64,000 nucleotides of DNA from contig NZ_JASDCS010000010.1 of NCBI RefSeq assembly GCF_030407815.1, positions 62,001 through 126,000 on the forward strand. Direction: 5' to 3'. Origin of the DNA: Psychrobacter sp. APC 3281. GTDB taxonomy: Bacteria; Pseudomonadota; Gammaproteobacteria; Pseudomonadales; Moraxellaceae. Of this stretch, positions 36,797 to 45,748 are shown in pieces. Under the pieces are notes generated by a model that saw only the letters and a list, made by a program, of their open reading frames with translations, ran no database searches and was not told the origin of the DNA. Position 1 is the stretch's first letter. Every line of letters begins with the position of its first letter. A program made the position numbers and the translations under genes.

Positions 36797-37588
36797 GTGA
36801 CTGATATGATGAATATAGCTGGTAACGATAGCACTCAGATGCTAGTGCTGACAGTCATTTTTGCGCTTGCCTCACTACTGCATGGTATTAGCGGACTTGG
36901 TGCAACGCTAGTGACGACCACTGCGCTTGCTAGTATGTACCCATTGCAACACGCCATTGTGTTAGTGATTTTTCCTTCGCTAGTCGTTAATGTGATGACC
37001 TGGCTAGTAGGCGGTGAACGCACTATTTGGCAAAACTTTATCTACTACGGCAGACGCTATTGGTTGCTTGCGCTTACTAGCTTACTAGGTAGCATTTTAG
37101 GTGCGAAACTATTGCTATGGGTCGATAGCGCTTATATTCTTTTATTGTTGGCCGCGGTCATTGCTTTCTACGTTGTGAGTAGTTTACTCGGCAAACAAAT
37201 CCGTCTACCAAACACCAAGCCTATGTTAATTACCGTTGGCTTTGGTGCAGGCGTGATTGGCGGCTCGACCAATGCAATGTCGACCATACTGATGATGTAT
37301 TTACTGTCTGCCAGTGACGATAAAAACACCATCGCCAAAGTCGGCAATATGTGCTATTTCTTAGGAAAGATTGCTCAAATTATCGTGTTGCGTGAGCCTA
37401 TCATGGCACTTAGCAGTGGTGAGTGGCAGCTGATTACTTTTTTAAGTGTGCTATCTATAGTGACTCTTTTGGTTGGAATCCGTTTGCGTCGCTATTTACC
37501 GCAAGCGCGTTTTCGTCAGCTTATTTTATTGATTTTAATCGTGCTTGGAATACGCGTTGGCTGGCAAGGTATTACCGCATTGTTATAG
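36797..37588 (+). CDS. TauE/SafE (TSUP) family permease, second gene
   Basis: A 263-residue inner-membrane protein with about eight helices. It has LASLLHGISGLGATLVTT in the first half and GFGAGVIGGSTNAMSTILM in the second, the duplicated motif of TSUP exporters. It differs from the 28428 gene in lacking the GGGG motif. The substrate is unknown. The frame opens at GTG 36797; ATG codons at 36806 and 36809 are also possible, and no clear ribosome-binding site decides. It follows coaBC by about 70 bp. Confidence 0.85.
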   Translation: MTDMMNIAGNDSTQMLVLTVIFALASLLHGISGLGATLVTTTALASMYPLQHAIVLVIFPSLVVNVMTWLVGGERTIWQNFIYYGRRYWLLALTSLLGSILGAKLLLWVDSAYILLLLAAVIAFYVVSSLLGKQIRLPNTKPMLITVGFGAGVIGGSTNAMSTILMMYLLSASDDKNTIAKVGNMCYFLGKIAQIIVLREPIMALSSGEWQLITFLSVLSIVTLLVGIRLRRYLPQARFRQLILLILIVLGIRVGWQGITALL

Positions 37589-37621
37589 CTAAAGATATAA
37601 GCCTTTTCAACAATATTTTAT

Positions 37622-37795
37622 TAGGGCGTGTCCTCATTTCAAAAATGGTGAGAAAAATAAGATAAATTGCTGTCAAACAAGGAAAATAGTGCAGATAATA
37701 TCGAGATATTGCCCAACTATTTGACGCTGTTTGACAAGATTTAGCTATTTTTGGCCCATTTAAAGGACACTCGTTTGAATTGAGGACACGTCCTA
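37622..37795. mobile_element. 170-bp MITE-like element with TA duplication
   Basis: A 170-bp sequence (37624-37793) has terminal inverted repeats of about 20 bp. Left end: GGGCGTGTCCTCATTTCAAA. Right end read inward: GGACGTGTCCTCAATTCAAA. They differ at two positions. A TA dinucleotide flanks both ends (37622-37623 and 37794-37795), as expected for a target-site duplication. No transposase frame lies inside, so it would be moved in trans by an IS of a TA-target family. The right end touches the stop codon of the deacetylase gene. Confidence 0.85.
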
Positions 37796-38707
37796 GACCA
37801 ATTCCTCAAAAAATATCTGCTGTGCCAAACGAAAGGTATTACAGTGTGCCTCAACCACGTCTTCGATATCTTCTGAGTAGCCGCCACCCATCACGATAGC
37901 GACAGGGATATTGGCGGCTTTTGCTTGCTGCAGTACATATTCATCACGCGCCTTGCACCCTGCTTGTGTCAAACCAAGTTTGCCGAGCTTATCGGTAGCG
38001 AGCACGTCGACTGCAGACTGATAAAAAATCATATCTGGCGCAACTTCAGCGATTAAGCGTGGCAGCGTATCTTCTAATATCTGTAAATACTCAGCATCGC
38101 CGGTATCATTGTCTAGCTCAATGTCTAAGTCTGATACTTGCTTACGAAACGGGTAGTTCTTGGCGCCATGCATGCTAAAGACAAAAACGCGTGGCTCATT
38201 TGCCATGATACTGGCGTTGCCATTGCCTTGATGAACGTCCAAATCGATAACTAAAATCTTCTTTGCCTGTCCACGATTTAGCAATAAGTTGCTAGCGATA
38301 CAAACATCATTAAATACGCAAAAGCCTTCTCCATGACCAGCAAAGGAATGATGAGTACCGCCTGCAACGTTCATCGCCACGCCATATCGCTGAGCATATA
38401 GCGCGCACTCATACGTTGCATGGGCGATATAACGTCCGCGCTCCACCAACTGCGGTGTCATCTCAAATCCGATAGCACGAGCAGCCTTGCGCGGCAGTGT
38501 TTGGGTTTTAAGCTGATGCCAGTACTCTGCGGTATGGGTGGTCAAAATCTCATCTTCGCTCAAGCGAGCAGGGGCAAAGAAGTTATCTTGGCTGATAGTC
38601 CCTTCTGCCAGTAAACGCTCAGGAATCATAATGTACTTCTGCATGGGGAAACGGTGCTTTTCTGGCACGGAATATCGAAAAACGTCAGAGTAGGCAATTT
38701 TTAGCAT
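37793..38707 (-). CDS. Histone deacetylase-family (class II-like) hydrolase
   Basis: A 304-residue zinc-dependent amidohydrolase of the arginase/deacetylase fold. Conserved parts are GGTHHSFAGHGEGFCVFND (catalytic His pair), VIDLDVHQGNGN (zinc Asp and His), QSAVDVLATDKLG (zinc Asp region) and MGGGYSED. Bacterial members act on acetylated polyamines, acetoin-related or protein substrates; this one is not further assigned. The stop TAG at 37795-37793 uses the TA flank plus the first base of the adjacent MITE. Confidence 0.92.
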   Translation of the reverse strand: MLKIAYSDVFRYSVPEKHRFPMQKYIMIPERLLAEGTISQDNFFAPARLSEDEILTTHTAEYWHQLKTQTLPRKAARAIGFEMTPQLVERGRYIAHATYECALYAQRYGVAMNVAGGTHHSFAGHGEGFCVFNDVCIASNLLLNRGQAKKILVIDLDVHQGNGNASIMANEPRVFVFSMHGAKNYPFRKQVSDLDIELDNDTGDAEYLQILEDTLPRLIAEVAPDMIFYQSAVDVLATDKLGKLGLTQAGCKARDEYVLQQAKAANIPVAIVMGGGYSEDIEDVVEAHCNTFRLAQQIFFEELV

Positions 38708-38818
38708 AAGATTTCTAGCTTAGTATTGATGGTTTTTTGGATAGAAAAATAAAGAGATAAGTATCAGCTATCGCGGATTATGGCTTGATTGAAAAACCGG
38801 TTCATCGAATGAACTGAG

Positions 38819-39697
38819 CTATTGAACAAACTGAGTCGGTAAAAAGAACGTGCGCGCGTCTGACTGTTGACGTAGCTCGACAAGTAGCGTTTGCATGTCT
38901 TCGGCAGGGTCTTGACTATTGACCAAGTTGCCAAATAGCTCGTTGGCAACCGTGGTCATCGCGACCACGCTTTGTAGTAAATGCTCAATAATCTCATTAT
39001 CTATACCAACTGCTTCGACATCGATAGCATTTTTGTAGCGTATCTCACCATCGTTGACATCCATCTCTAGATTACCGACTAGCATGTCATAGTTAATTTG
39101 GGTGATAAGTAGCATTGCGGCACTTTGATGAGTGTCTGGTATCAAAAATGGCAAGATGCCATAGATGGCCAGTAGTTTGTTTTTTTCTTGCACCCGAAAC
39201 AGATAGCCACAGTTTATTTGCTTATGACGCATTCTCAAGGATAAATGATGCGATTTTTGGCTGTCGTTGGTTTTGGGTCGATAATGCGTGTAGTGCCACT
39301 GCTTGTCATTGAAGTATTGTTTTAAGCAGTCGACGATAGGCGTGTCACTTTGGTTTTGAGATTCTGCACTTGCGTTATCGGTTTTCAAGTTATCGGTTTT
39401 GAGTTGAGATGTATTTGCTTGTGTTTGTGCTTGTGCTTGTGCTTGTGCTTGAGTGTTATCCTGTTCGCTGCCCTGATTCACCTCTAATTCATGAGAGATA
39501 TCAGAGACACCACTATCAGTAACTTGAGAACTGATATTAGAAATATCAGCCGATATATTTTTTGTATTATTAATCTCGCTGTCAGCAAGTGATGCAGGCC
39601 TTTGCTCGCTTGCAGCATCGACGACTGACTGCGGTGCGGCAGCAGTCAGTAACCGTTTGATTTTTTGCCACAAGCTGAGTTTATTGCGTTGACTCAT
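38819..39697 (-). CDS. YbjN-like domain protein
   Basis: A 292-residue protein. The first 120 residues are low-complexity (Ala, Gln, Ser, Asn, Asp rich), with a run of AQ pairs and a duplicated LKTDN. The last 170 residues look like a YbjN/type III chaperone-like fold: VDCLKQYFNDKQW, then LAIYGILPFLIPDTHQSAAM and TQINYDMLVGNLEMD. YbjN proteins affect motility and stress, with no known chemistry. It follows the 39728-40831 gene by 30 bp on the same strand, so they form an operon. Confidence 0.75.
   Translation of the reverse strand: MSQRNKLSLWQKIKRLLTAAAPQSVVDAASEQRPASLADSEINNTKNISADISNISSQVTDSGVSDISHELEVNQGSEQDNTQAQAQAQAQTQANTSQLKTDNLKTDNASAESQNQSDTPIVDCLKQYFNDKQWHYTHYRPKTNDSQKSHHLSLRMRHKQINCGYLFRVQEKNKLLAIYGILPFLIPDTHQSAAMLLITQINYDMLVGNLEMDVNDGEIRYKNAIDVEAVGIDNEIIEHLLQSVVAMTTVANELFGNLVNSQDPAEDMQTLLVELRQQSDARTFFLPTQFVQ
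39374..39403 (-). repeat. Duplicated 15-bp unit inside the YbjN-like gene
   Basis: Units GTTATCGGTTTTCAA (39374-39388) and GTTATCGGTTTTGAG (39389-39403) are adjacent. On the minus strand they encode a repeated LKTDN-type pentapeptide. The period is a multiple of three, so copy number changes keep the frame. Confidence 0.8.
39419..39448 (-). repeat. Hexanucleotide tandem repeat encoding Ala-Gln pairs
   Basis: Four perfect TTGTGC units (39425-39448) and one diverged TTGTGT unit before them. On the minus strand they encode alternating Ala and Gln. The six-base period changes length but not frame. Confidence 0.85.
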
Positions 39698-39727
39698 AAT
39701 AGTATGCTGACAAGTAAGGGTTATAAA

Positions 39728-40831
39728 TTAATCGTGAGTGAATGCCAAGCCTTCTTTGATAGCAGGCTGTGTATAGAACGCTGCTAGCATTTCACGAATA
39801 TGAGCAGTCAACCAAGGCGTCTCAAGAGCATCGTAAACGATAGGCAGTAGTGTAGTGCTACATTGATTCATGGCCGCTTCGTCAATGTGCAAACTCGCAG
39901 CGATGGTCGCCATCGTGTCAGCCTGATGATTGGCATACCAAGTGTCGATGCTTGCCGAGACTAAGCTGTGCAGATACGGTGACAGTCGCAGGCGGTTGTA
40001 GCTTTGTTGGATACTGGCTTCGATATGGTCAATGCTACTATTACCAGGCTCATCGCTTAAATAGGTTTGTAGCTCACTAATTGGTTGGTCTTTGATGCGA
40101 TCCCAACCCATGACTATCAGACGTGCCACTTCTTCGTTTGATAAGTGTTCTTGTGCATTGGCTTCGGCTTTGCGCGTCAAATCTTTGATATTGCGATGCA
40201 AGTAGGTTTGCAGTTTTTCATCGAGGTTTCTGTTGGTCGCCTTTTCAAAAGAGCTGCGCCCAAGCTTCATCAATTTACCAACGCCACCTGCTTTATCGAG
40301 GGTGCTTTCCATGAAATCATTGATAGCGTGATAGAGTGTTTGGGTCAATAAATCTGCAAAGGTTTCGTTACCGACTAGCGTATGAATCAATATATTGCGC
40401 TGCTGCTCGTGACTACCGATATAGTTGGCCAGAGTTTCAACTTGGGCATCATCGACCAGCTCAGACAAAGGCACATTATCATTAACTGGGTGATAAATAA
40501 TAGTGTGTAAAATATCACGAATATCGGTACGCATCACCTCAGTCATCGGCTGATTTAACAGCCAGTCTTTCATCAGCTGTTGTAAATGGTCACAGGTAAT
40601 ATATTTGCTGAAAGGCTGCGCACCAAACCATTGCCAAGCTTCCATCGCTAGTGGCTCAGCTTGATTGTGCAACCATTGCTGCATAAAGTTGACTTGAGCA
40701 TCGATCAAACTATCTACTGTCAAACAGCTGGTTGATGGCTCTTTTGACAAGTTAGTGTCTGCGTTGTCAGTCTCTGTATCAGGCATTTGTGTTTGGCTAT
40801 CTTGTGAAGTCGGCATAAGTTTTGAAGTCAT
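39728..40831 (-). CDS. Conserved-looking helical protein of unknown function
   Basis: A 367-residue protein that I do not recognise. The first 30 residues are polar and variable. The rest is predicted mostly helical, with no signal peptide or long membrane segment. It has many Leu, Gln and His residues, a basic segment (NRNLDEKLQTYLHRNIKDLTRK, given here in part) at about residues 200-225, and regular heptad-like spacing. It is the first gene of an operon with the YbjN-like gene. The start may instead be the ATG at residue 6. Confidence 0.7.
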   Translation of the reverse strand: MTSKLMPTSQDSQTQMPDTETDNADTNLSKEPSTSCLTVDSLIDAQVNFMQQWLHNQAEPLAMEAWQWFGAQPFSKYITCDHLQQLMKDWLLNQPMTEVMRTDIRDILHTIIYHPVNDNVPLSELVDDAQVETLANYIGSHEQQRNILIHTLVGNETFADLLTQTLYHAINDFMESTLDKAGGVGKLMKLGRSSFEKATNRNLDEKLQTYLHRNIKDLTRKAEANAQEHLSNEEVARLIVMGWDRIKDQPISELQTYLSDEPGNSSIDHIEASIQQSYNRLRLSPYLHSLVSASIDTWYANHQADTMATIAASLHIDEAAMNQCSTTLLPIVYDALETPWLTAHIREMLAAFYTQPAIKEGLAFTHD

Positions 40832-40992
40832 ATTTTAAAGTCGTTTTTTTTGAGGTCGTACTTTTTGAAGTCAGAGTAATCGACAATTTGTTATACTGTG
40901 TGTTTGTAGAGAGCATAGGGTATTATGCCACGAACATTACCTGTGTTTGTGATGAATATTGATTGCTGCTTGATAAATAACCAGAGGTTTTG

Positions 40993-41622
40993 ATGACGGT
41001 TTTGGATACGCCTTTACTTGCACTTGAGGAGCTGACGGTTCAGCGCGGTGAGATACCGCTGTGCGAAGGAGTTGCGTTGCAGCTATCTGCGGGTAGTATT
41101 TGCCATTTGATTGGGGCAAATGGGACGGGAAAGACCACGCTATTGATGCAGTTGGCTGGATTGTTACCTGTTCTGGCAGGTGAGGTCTCTTATCAAGGAC
41201 AGTCGGGTCTGCCCATCCAGCCTTTATATGTCTCGCACCAGTTGGGCATCCATCCAAATCTGACAGTGGCACAAAACCTGACGTTTCTACTGAATTTATA
41301 TGGCATCACGCCAAGCGCTGCTGATATTGATAATGCGCTCGCATGGGTTGGACTACAAGGGTTTGAGACGATCAGCTCAAGTCATCTGTCCGCTGGGCAA
41401 ACGCGGCGCATCACGCTGGCACGATTGTACCTACTAACTCCTGATGTGACACCGTTCTGGTTACTTGATGAGCCTTTCACGGCGCTGGATGTTGATATGG
41501 TGGCACGTATGGAAGAGCGGTTATGTGACTTTGCACAGGCTGGCGGGTCGATACTAATGACCAGTCATCAGGCAGTCGGTGTCGCCAATCAGGTGCTCGA
41601 TTTGTCAGATTATATGGTATAA
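40993..41622 (+). CDS. ccmA: Cytochrome c maturation ATPase CcmA
   Basis: A 209-residue ABC ATPase that powers the CcmAB part of haem release for cytochrome c maturation. Visible motifs are Walker A GANGTGKTTLL, the Q-loop region, the signature LSAGQTRRITLARL, Walker B FWLLDEP, and the H-loop TSHQ. The length is typical for CcmA. I use ATG 40993 after AGAGG; a TTG just before gives one more residue. CcmB follows 45 bp downstream. Confidence 0.95.
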   Translation: MTVLDTPLLALEELTVQRGEIPLCEGVALQLSAGSICHLIGANGTGKTTLLMQLAGLLPVLAGEVSYQGQSGLPIQPLYVSHQLGIHPNLTVAQNLTFLLNLYGITPSAADIDNALAWVGLQGFETISSSHLSAGQTRRITLARLYLLTPDVTPFWLLDEPFTALDVDMVARMEERLCDFAQAGGSILMTSHQAVGVANQVLDLSDYMV

Positions 41623-41667
41623 GTTTTATTGCTATCAGTACCATCAGTATATGTGCAAGGACAAATA

Positions 41668-42414
41668 ATGACAGACAGTCCAATACAAGTAGGATCAGTA
41701 GCAGCCATGAATAAAAGTCCAAAAGCTATTGTTGCAGCGCCTCGCAGTATTGAGTTTATGCAGCTGTGGCGCCGTGAATGGCAAGTCAAGCAGCAAGGAG
41801 CGGTACAATGGTTGTATCCGTTAGTACTGTTCTTAGTGATTATTACTTTGTTTCCGTTGGCAGTCGGTAGTGAGCCTGTGCTATTGCAGCGTTTGGGCGT
41901 ATCAGCAGTGTGGATTGCTGCATTGCTGTCACTGGTAATGGGTGTTGATGGATTATTCAAGCCTGCGCTTGATAATGGTACGCTTGCGCAATTGGTCGTG
42001 GCCAAAGCGTCACTACCGCTATGGGTGCTGATTAGACTGGTCATTCATTGGATTTTTAGTAGTGGTATTGTGGCAGCGCTTAGCTTGCTTGCCGTGCCGT
42101 TATTTCAGCTCAGTTGGTTTGAAGCGTGGATATTGATGGCTTCTATCGTGACAGGTAGTCCAATGCTCCTAATGCTATCCGCGATTGCCAGTAGCTTGAC
42201 GCTATCGTTAAAGAATGGGGCAGTATTAGTTCCCTTGATTGCTTTACCGATGCAGTTGCCAGTATTGATTTTTGCTACGGGTGCGGTTGATTTATTTGCT
42301 TCTGGGCTGAACGGTTTACCCATTTTAGCCTTATTGCTGGCAGGAAGTATTGTTTCTGTCCTAGTTATGCCATGGGTGATTGCTACAACTTTAAAAATGT
42401 CATGGCTCAATTAA
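41668..42414 (+). CDS. ccmB: Haem exporter membrane subunit CcmB
   Basis: A 248-residue inner-membrane protein with six helices, the partner of CcmA. Features include FMQLWRREWQVKQQGAVQWL, which is the CcmB start region, and FKPALDNGTLAQLVVAKASL in the middle. ATG 41668 follows AAGGACA; the longer frame starts at TTG 41629. The N-terminal 20 residues are extra compared with E. coli CcmB. Its stop is followed by a 286-bp gap before ccmC. Confidence 0.93.
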   Translation: MTDSPIQVGSVAAMNKSPKAIVAAPRSIEFMQLWRREWQVKQQGAVQWLYPLVLFLVIITLFPLAVGSEPVLLQRLGVSAVWIAALLSLVMGVDGLFKPALDNGTLAQLVVAKASLPLWVLIRLVIHWIFSSGIVAALSLLAVPLFQLSWFEAWILMASIVTGSPMLLMLSAIASSLTLSLKNGAVLVPLIALPMQLPVLIFATGAVDLFASGLNGLPILALLLAGSIVSVLVMPWVIATTLKMSWLN

Positions 42415-42700
42415 ACGATTTGCTTGTTGCAATCCTAAAGTCCAATTGTCGAAATTTGATTAGCTAAACCCATTTATCTCAACCTAGCCATCTAAATTCA
42501 GTCATCGAAATTTAGTTATCTGCATCACATGTATTAACATCGTGGTGAAAACTGGCAATTTTGCTATAATAGTCAATTGAATACGTAAACAGCTCTTTGT
42601 AGATTCTATCCAGTGTTTAACGCCAGCAGGTGAGTTGATAGTGGTGCTTTTATAGACCGCATCCTTTATCGCCAGTAAGCTGTGTAATAGGTTTCTTCCC
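42415..42700 (+). promoter_or_regulatory. Gap before ccmC with an extended -10 promoter
   Basis: Within this gap TGCTATAAT at 42562-42570 fits an extended -10 promoter (TGnTATAAT), about 130 bp before ccmC. Transcription of ccmCDE may therefore also start here, apart from ccmAB. No coding frame is supported in the gap. Confidence 0.5.
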
Positions 42701-43489
42701 ATGCCCAACCTGAATAACGTCTCATCCCCTAGCTTGTGGCAGCGCATTTGGCAGGGTTTCTTGACCACTGTGGGTACCAAGCAGTTTTTTCGTATCTTTA
42801 GCCCTTGGGTCAAGTGGTTAGCGATATTGGCCAGTCTCTGTTTGCTCATTGGTAGCGTATGGGGCCTTGCTTTTGCGCCGCCTGATTATCTTCAGGGTAA
42901 TAGCTATCGCATTATCTTTATCCATGTTCCCGCTGCCAGTCTTGCCATTTCTATCTATTTTTCCCTTGCGGTCTTGGGGGTAATTTATTTGGTATGGAAG
43001 ATTAAGACAGCCAGTTTGGTTGCGCAGGCACTTGCCCCAATGGGGTTTTTGCTGTGTGTCATCAGTTTGCTTACAGGCTCTATCTGGGCGAAGCCAACAT
43101 GGGGTACTTACTGGGTATGGGATGCACGCCTGACGTCAATGCTGATATTGGCGTTTTTATACGCGGGCGTGATGGCACTGTTTGCTGCGTTTGAGCATAC
43201 GGCCAATCGTGGTAAAGCGGCCGCTATTTTATCTATCGTGGGCGCAGTGAACCTGCCTATTATCAAGTACTCAGTAGAGTGGTGGAATACCTTGCATCAA
43301 GGCGCGACCTTTAGTTTGACCGCCGCACCGAAGATGTCGGCAGATATGTGGATGCCTTTGCTACTGATGATTATCGGCAGCTATTTACTGGTTGCGACAT
43401 TAGCGATTTATCGTACTAACACGCTGATTCTATACCGTGATCAAGGCAAAGCGTGGGTCAAAGAATACATTCGTGGTCAACACAAATAA
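42701..43489 (+). CDS. ccmC: Haem-handling protein CcmC
   Basis: A 262-residue inner-membrane protein that presents haem to CcmE. The WWD-type motif WGTYWVWDARLTS (about residue 137) and the conserved His residues in HVPAAS and FEHTAN, the haem axial ligands, are clear. About six helices follow a polar N-terminus. Its order and close spacing with ccmD and ccmE are standard. It has a likely promoter of its own upstream. Confidence 0.95.
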   Translation: MPNLNNVSSPSLWQRIWQGFLTTVGTKQFFRIFSPWVKWLAILASLCLLIGSVWGLAFAPPDYLQGNSYRIIFIHVPAASLAISIYFSLAVLGVIYLVWKIKTASLVAQALAPMGFLLCVISLLTGSIWAKPTWGTYWVWDARLTSMLILAFLYAGVMALFAAFEHTANRGKAAAILSIVGAVNLPIIKYSVEWWNTLHQGATFSLTAAPKMSADMWMPLLLMIIGSYLLVATLAIYRTNTLILYRDQGKAWVKEYIRGQHK

Positions 43490-43505
43490 CGGCTAGGAAA
43501 ATACT

Positions 43506-43727
43506 ATGCAGCCTTACTTTTATAGCGTATCTGAGTTTTTCGCCATGGGTAAGCATGGGGTTTTTGTGTGGTCGTGCTGGGCGATAACGATTGGCGTGAT
43601 GTTGGCATTTATTATCTATAGCCGCAAACAACGACAGTCACTTATCGAACAGCTGACCATCCAGCAAGCGCGTCAAGCACAGCGAACCACCAAAACCTCA
43701 ACGCCTGTAACCAAACAAGCGGAATGA
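43506..43727 (+). CDS. ccmD: Cytochrome c maturation protein CcmD
   Basis: A 73-residue small membrane protein that stabilises the CcmC-CcmE complex. The single helix (about residues 21-40) is preceded by FFAMGKHGVFVWSCW, matching CcmD, and followed by a basic tail with RKQRQ. It starts 16 bp after ccmC with AGGAAA upstream. Identity rests mainly on motif, size and position. Confidence 0.88.
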   Translation: MQPYFYSVSEFFAMGKHGVFVWSCWAITIGVMLAFIIYSRKQRQSLIEQLTIQQARQAQRTTKTSTPVTKQAE

Positions 43728-43971
43728 AAAATCATCTTAATATCATGGTTTTAGCGTAAGAAGCCGTATCCTTACACTGACAAAAATATGACCTTATGGG
43801 CAGTGATGAGGCTTATTGATTTGTCTGAAAAATGCTACCATATAGCGATTAGAAGAGTACGATTAGAAAGACATTTTTAGAACGTTTTTCTAATGGTGGT
43901 TTCTTCAAATTTTTCTGCTTTATAGATTGATTATGATTTATAAAACAGTGACTCATTAATGGGGTAGTGGT

Positions 43972-44472
43972 ATGAATGCAGTTCGTCGGAAAAAACTGAC
44001 GTGGGTTATGTTTACGCTGGCAGGTGCGGCAGTAGCAGTTATGTTGGTTATCTATGCCATTGGGCAGCAAACTGACTACTACTTTGATGCAACTGCGATT
44101 GCTCAAGGCGAAGCGCCTCAAGACAAACGTATTCGTGCTGGTGGTATGGTGGTTGCCGGTAGTGTGCAGCGTGCAGCAGACAATCCATTAAATGTTGAGT
44201 TTGCGATTACTGATTTTCAATCAACCGTGCCCGTGACTTACCAAGGTATTCTGCCAGACTTATTTGCTGAAAACTCAGGCGTCGTGGCCACGGGTAAAAT
44301 GCAGGGCGATACTTTCGTCGCTGGTGAAGTACTGGCTAAGCATGACGAAAACTATATGCCGCCAGAAGTTGCTAAATCTATGAAAGAAAATAATCGCAGC
44401 GGAGCGATACCTACTTCTGAACAGTATAATCCTGCTGAAAAGATTCATGAGACCGAAACGCTACAGCAGTAA
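43972..44472 (+). CDS. ccmE: Haem chaperone CcmE
   Basis: A 166-residue periplasm-facing protein with one N-terminal helix and an OB-fold. [11 protein letters not shown] carries the covalent haem ligand H124 and Y128, spaced as in E. coli (H130/Y134). [13 protein letters not shown] and [11 protein letters not shown] are family blocks. A 245-bp gap separates it from ccmD. A terminator follows, so ccmF, ccmG and ccmH are not directly downstream. Confidence 0.96.
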   Translation: MNAVRRKKLTWVMFTLAGAAVAVMLVIYAIGQQTDYYFDATAIAQGEAPQDKRIRAGGMVVAGSVQRAADNPLNVEFAITDFQSTVPVTYQGILPDLFAENSGVVATGKMQGDTFVAGEVLAKHDENYMPPEVAKSMKENNRSGAIPTSEQYNPAEKIHETETLQQ

Positions 44473-44496
44473 TGATTGTGAATTTTCATACCATAT

Positions 44497-44526
44497 AAAA
44501 AAGCCACCGATAATCGGTGGCTTTTT
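44497..44526 (+). terminator. ccm operon terminator
   Basis: Palindromic stem with arms AAAAAAGCCACCGA and TCGGTGGCTTTTT. It lies between ccmE and the convergent aldo-keto reductase gene. Confidence 0.9.
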
Positions 44527-44572
44527 ATTGAGCTGTGTTTAGCTAATCAATTAATCGTACTTATTAACCCTG

Positions 44573-45421
44573 TTAGTCATCCCATACTGGGCTATAGTCA
44601 GGATGTTCAATTTTACGACCGTCAGAGCTGGCTAGGTTACCGATTTTTTCTAACTCATCTGCACTTAACTCAACTTTGATGGCATCTAGATTGCCTTGCA
44701 AGTGATCAGGATTAGACGTTTTCGGAATAGCCACACGATGCTTGTCTGATAAGATCCATGCTAACGAGATTTGTGCTGGTGTTACGTTGTGCTTATCTGC
44801 AATCTCTTTAATTACTTCGTTATCAAACACATCACCACGCGCTAATGGCGAGTAAGCTTCTAGCAGAATGTGATGATTATTTAAGAAGGTCTGCAATGTG
44901 TTTTGTTTAATGAACGGATGAAACTCTACTTGGTTCACGACGATAGGCACATCAGCATATTTCTTGGCCTCAATGATATTAGCGATATTGAAGTTTGAAA
45001 CACCAATATGACGCGTTAAGCCTTGCTTTTGGAGTTCACACAGCGCAGGAATGGTCTCAGATAACGGTACGCGGTCATCAGGCCAGTGCAATAGCAACAG
45101 ATCGACATAATCTGTACCCAAATCTTCCAAAGAACGTTTCGCTGCTGCGACCAATTTTTCCGGTTCAAATTTCATATCATCTGGAAAAATCTTGGTAGTC
45201 AAAAAGAACTTATCACGAGCCACGCCTGACTGTCTGATACCTTCGCCCACTTCTTTTTCATTACCATAAGCTTGAGCGGTATCGATATGCTCATACCCCA
45301 TTTCTAACGCTTTTTTAACCACGTCTACGCAGTCTTGTCCAGTTGACTGCCAAGTACCTAGGCCTAGGATTGGGATATTTGCTTGTCCAGCGGTACGAAT
45401 ATTATAGTTTTTAGCGCTCAT
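44573..45421 (-). CDS. Aldo-keto reductase
   Basis: A 282-residue AKR with a TIM-barrel fold and NADPH use. The tetrad appears as D in HIDTAQAYGNE (with Y), K in TTKIF and H in LLLLHWPDD. The C-terminal cofactor region IPKTSNPDHLQGN is clear. It resembles the 2,5-diketo-D-gluconate reductase (DkgA/DkgB) group. A physiological substrate cannot be deduced; methylglyoxal and other aldehydes are common. AAGGAT precedes the ATG. It seems monocistronic. Confidence 0.93.
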   Translation of the reverse strand: MSAKNYNIRTAGQANIPILGLGTWQSTGQDCVDVVKKALEMGYEHIDTAQAYGNEKEVGEGIRQSGVARDKFFLTTKIFPDDMKFEPEKLVAAAKRSLEDLGTDYVDLLLLHWPDDRVPLSETIPALCELQKQGLTRHIGVSNFNIANIIEAKKYADVPIVVNQVEFHPFIKQNTLQTFLNNHHILLEAYSPLARGDVFDNEVIKEIADKHNVTPAQISLAWILSDKHRVAIPKTSNPDHLQGNLDAIKVELSADELEKIGNLASSDGRKIEHPDYSPVWDD

Positions 45422-45666
45422 ATTATTATCCTTATTGTTTATATCTTATAATTTTCGTTAGTTTTAAATGTCATCAATAGTATGGTCTAACGAGTAAATT
45501 ACTATTGAGCCTGTCCACTATAAGAAAAACTAAAGACAAGTGGAAGAGTGAGTGACGGTTTCCTACAAAGGGCAAACAGGCTGTAACGTGATTTTTAATA
45601 GTTATTCAATGCACAGTTAGTCTTTTAATAACTTTATTGGAAGACAGCACTCCCAAAATTAAAGAC
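45422..45666. other. Intergenic region between aldo-keto reductase and metQ
   Basis: About 240 bp that should hold the promoter of the aldo-keto reductase gene (minus strand) and lies downstream of metQ. No other feature was recognised. Confidence 0.4.
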
Positions 45667-45702
45667 AAAAAAACACCCATCACTCTAAGTCATGGGCGTT
45701 TC
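45667..45702 (-). terminator. metQ terminator
   Basis: Stem with arms AACACCCAT and ATGGGCGTT; on the minus strand it ends in seven T residues. It follows the metQ stop by about 50 bp. Confidence 0.75.
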
Positions 45703-45748
45703 TATTAATCATAGCACCTAAAAAACTAGGTATTTTTGATTTAAAGTC

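Noticed and set aside
39419..39448. Phase variation by the hexamer repeat in the YbjN-like gene
   Set aside because: The unit is six bases, so copy changes do not shift the frame; on/off switching is not expected.
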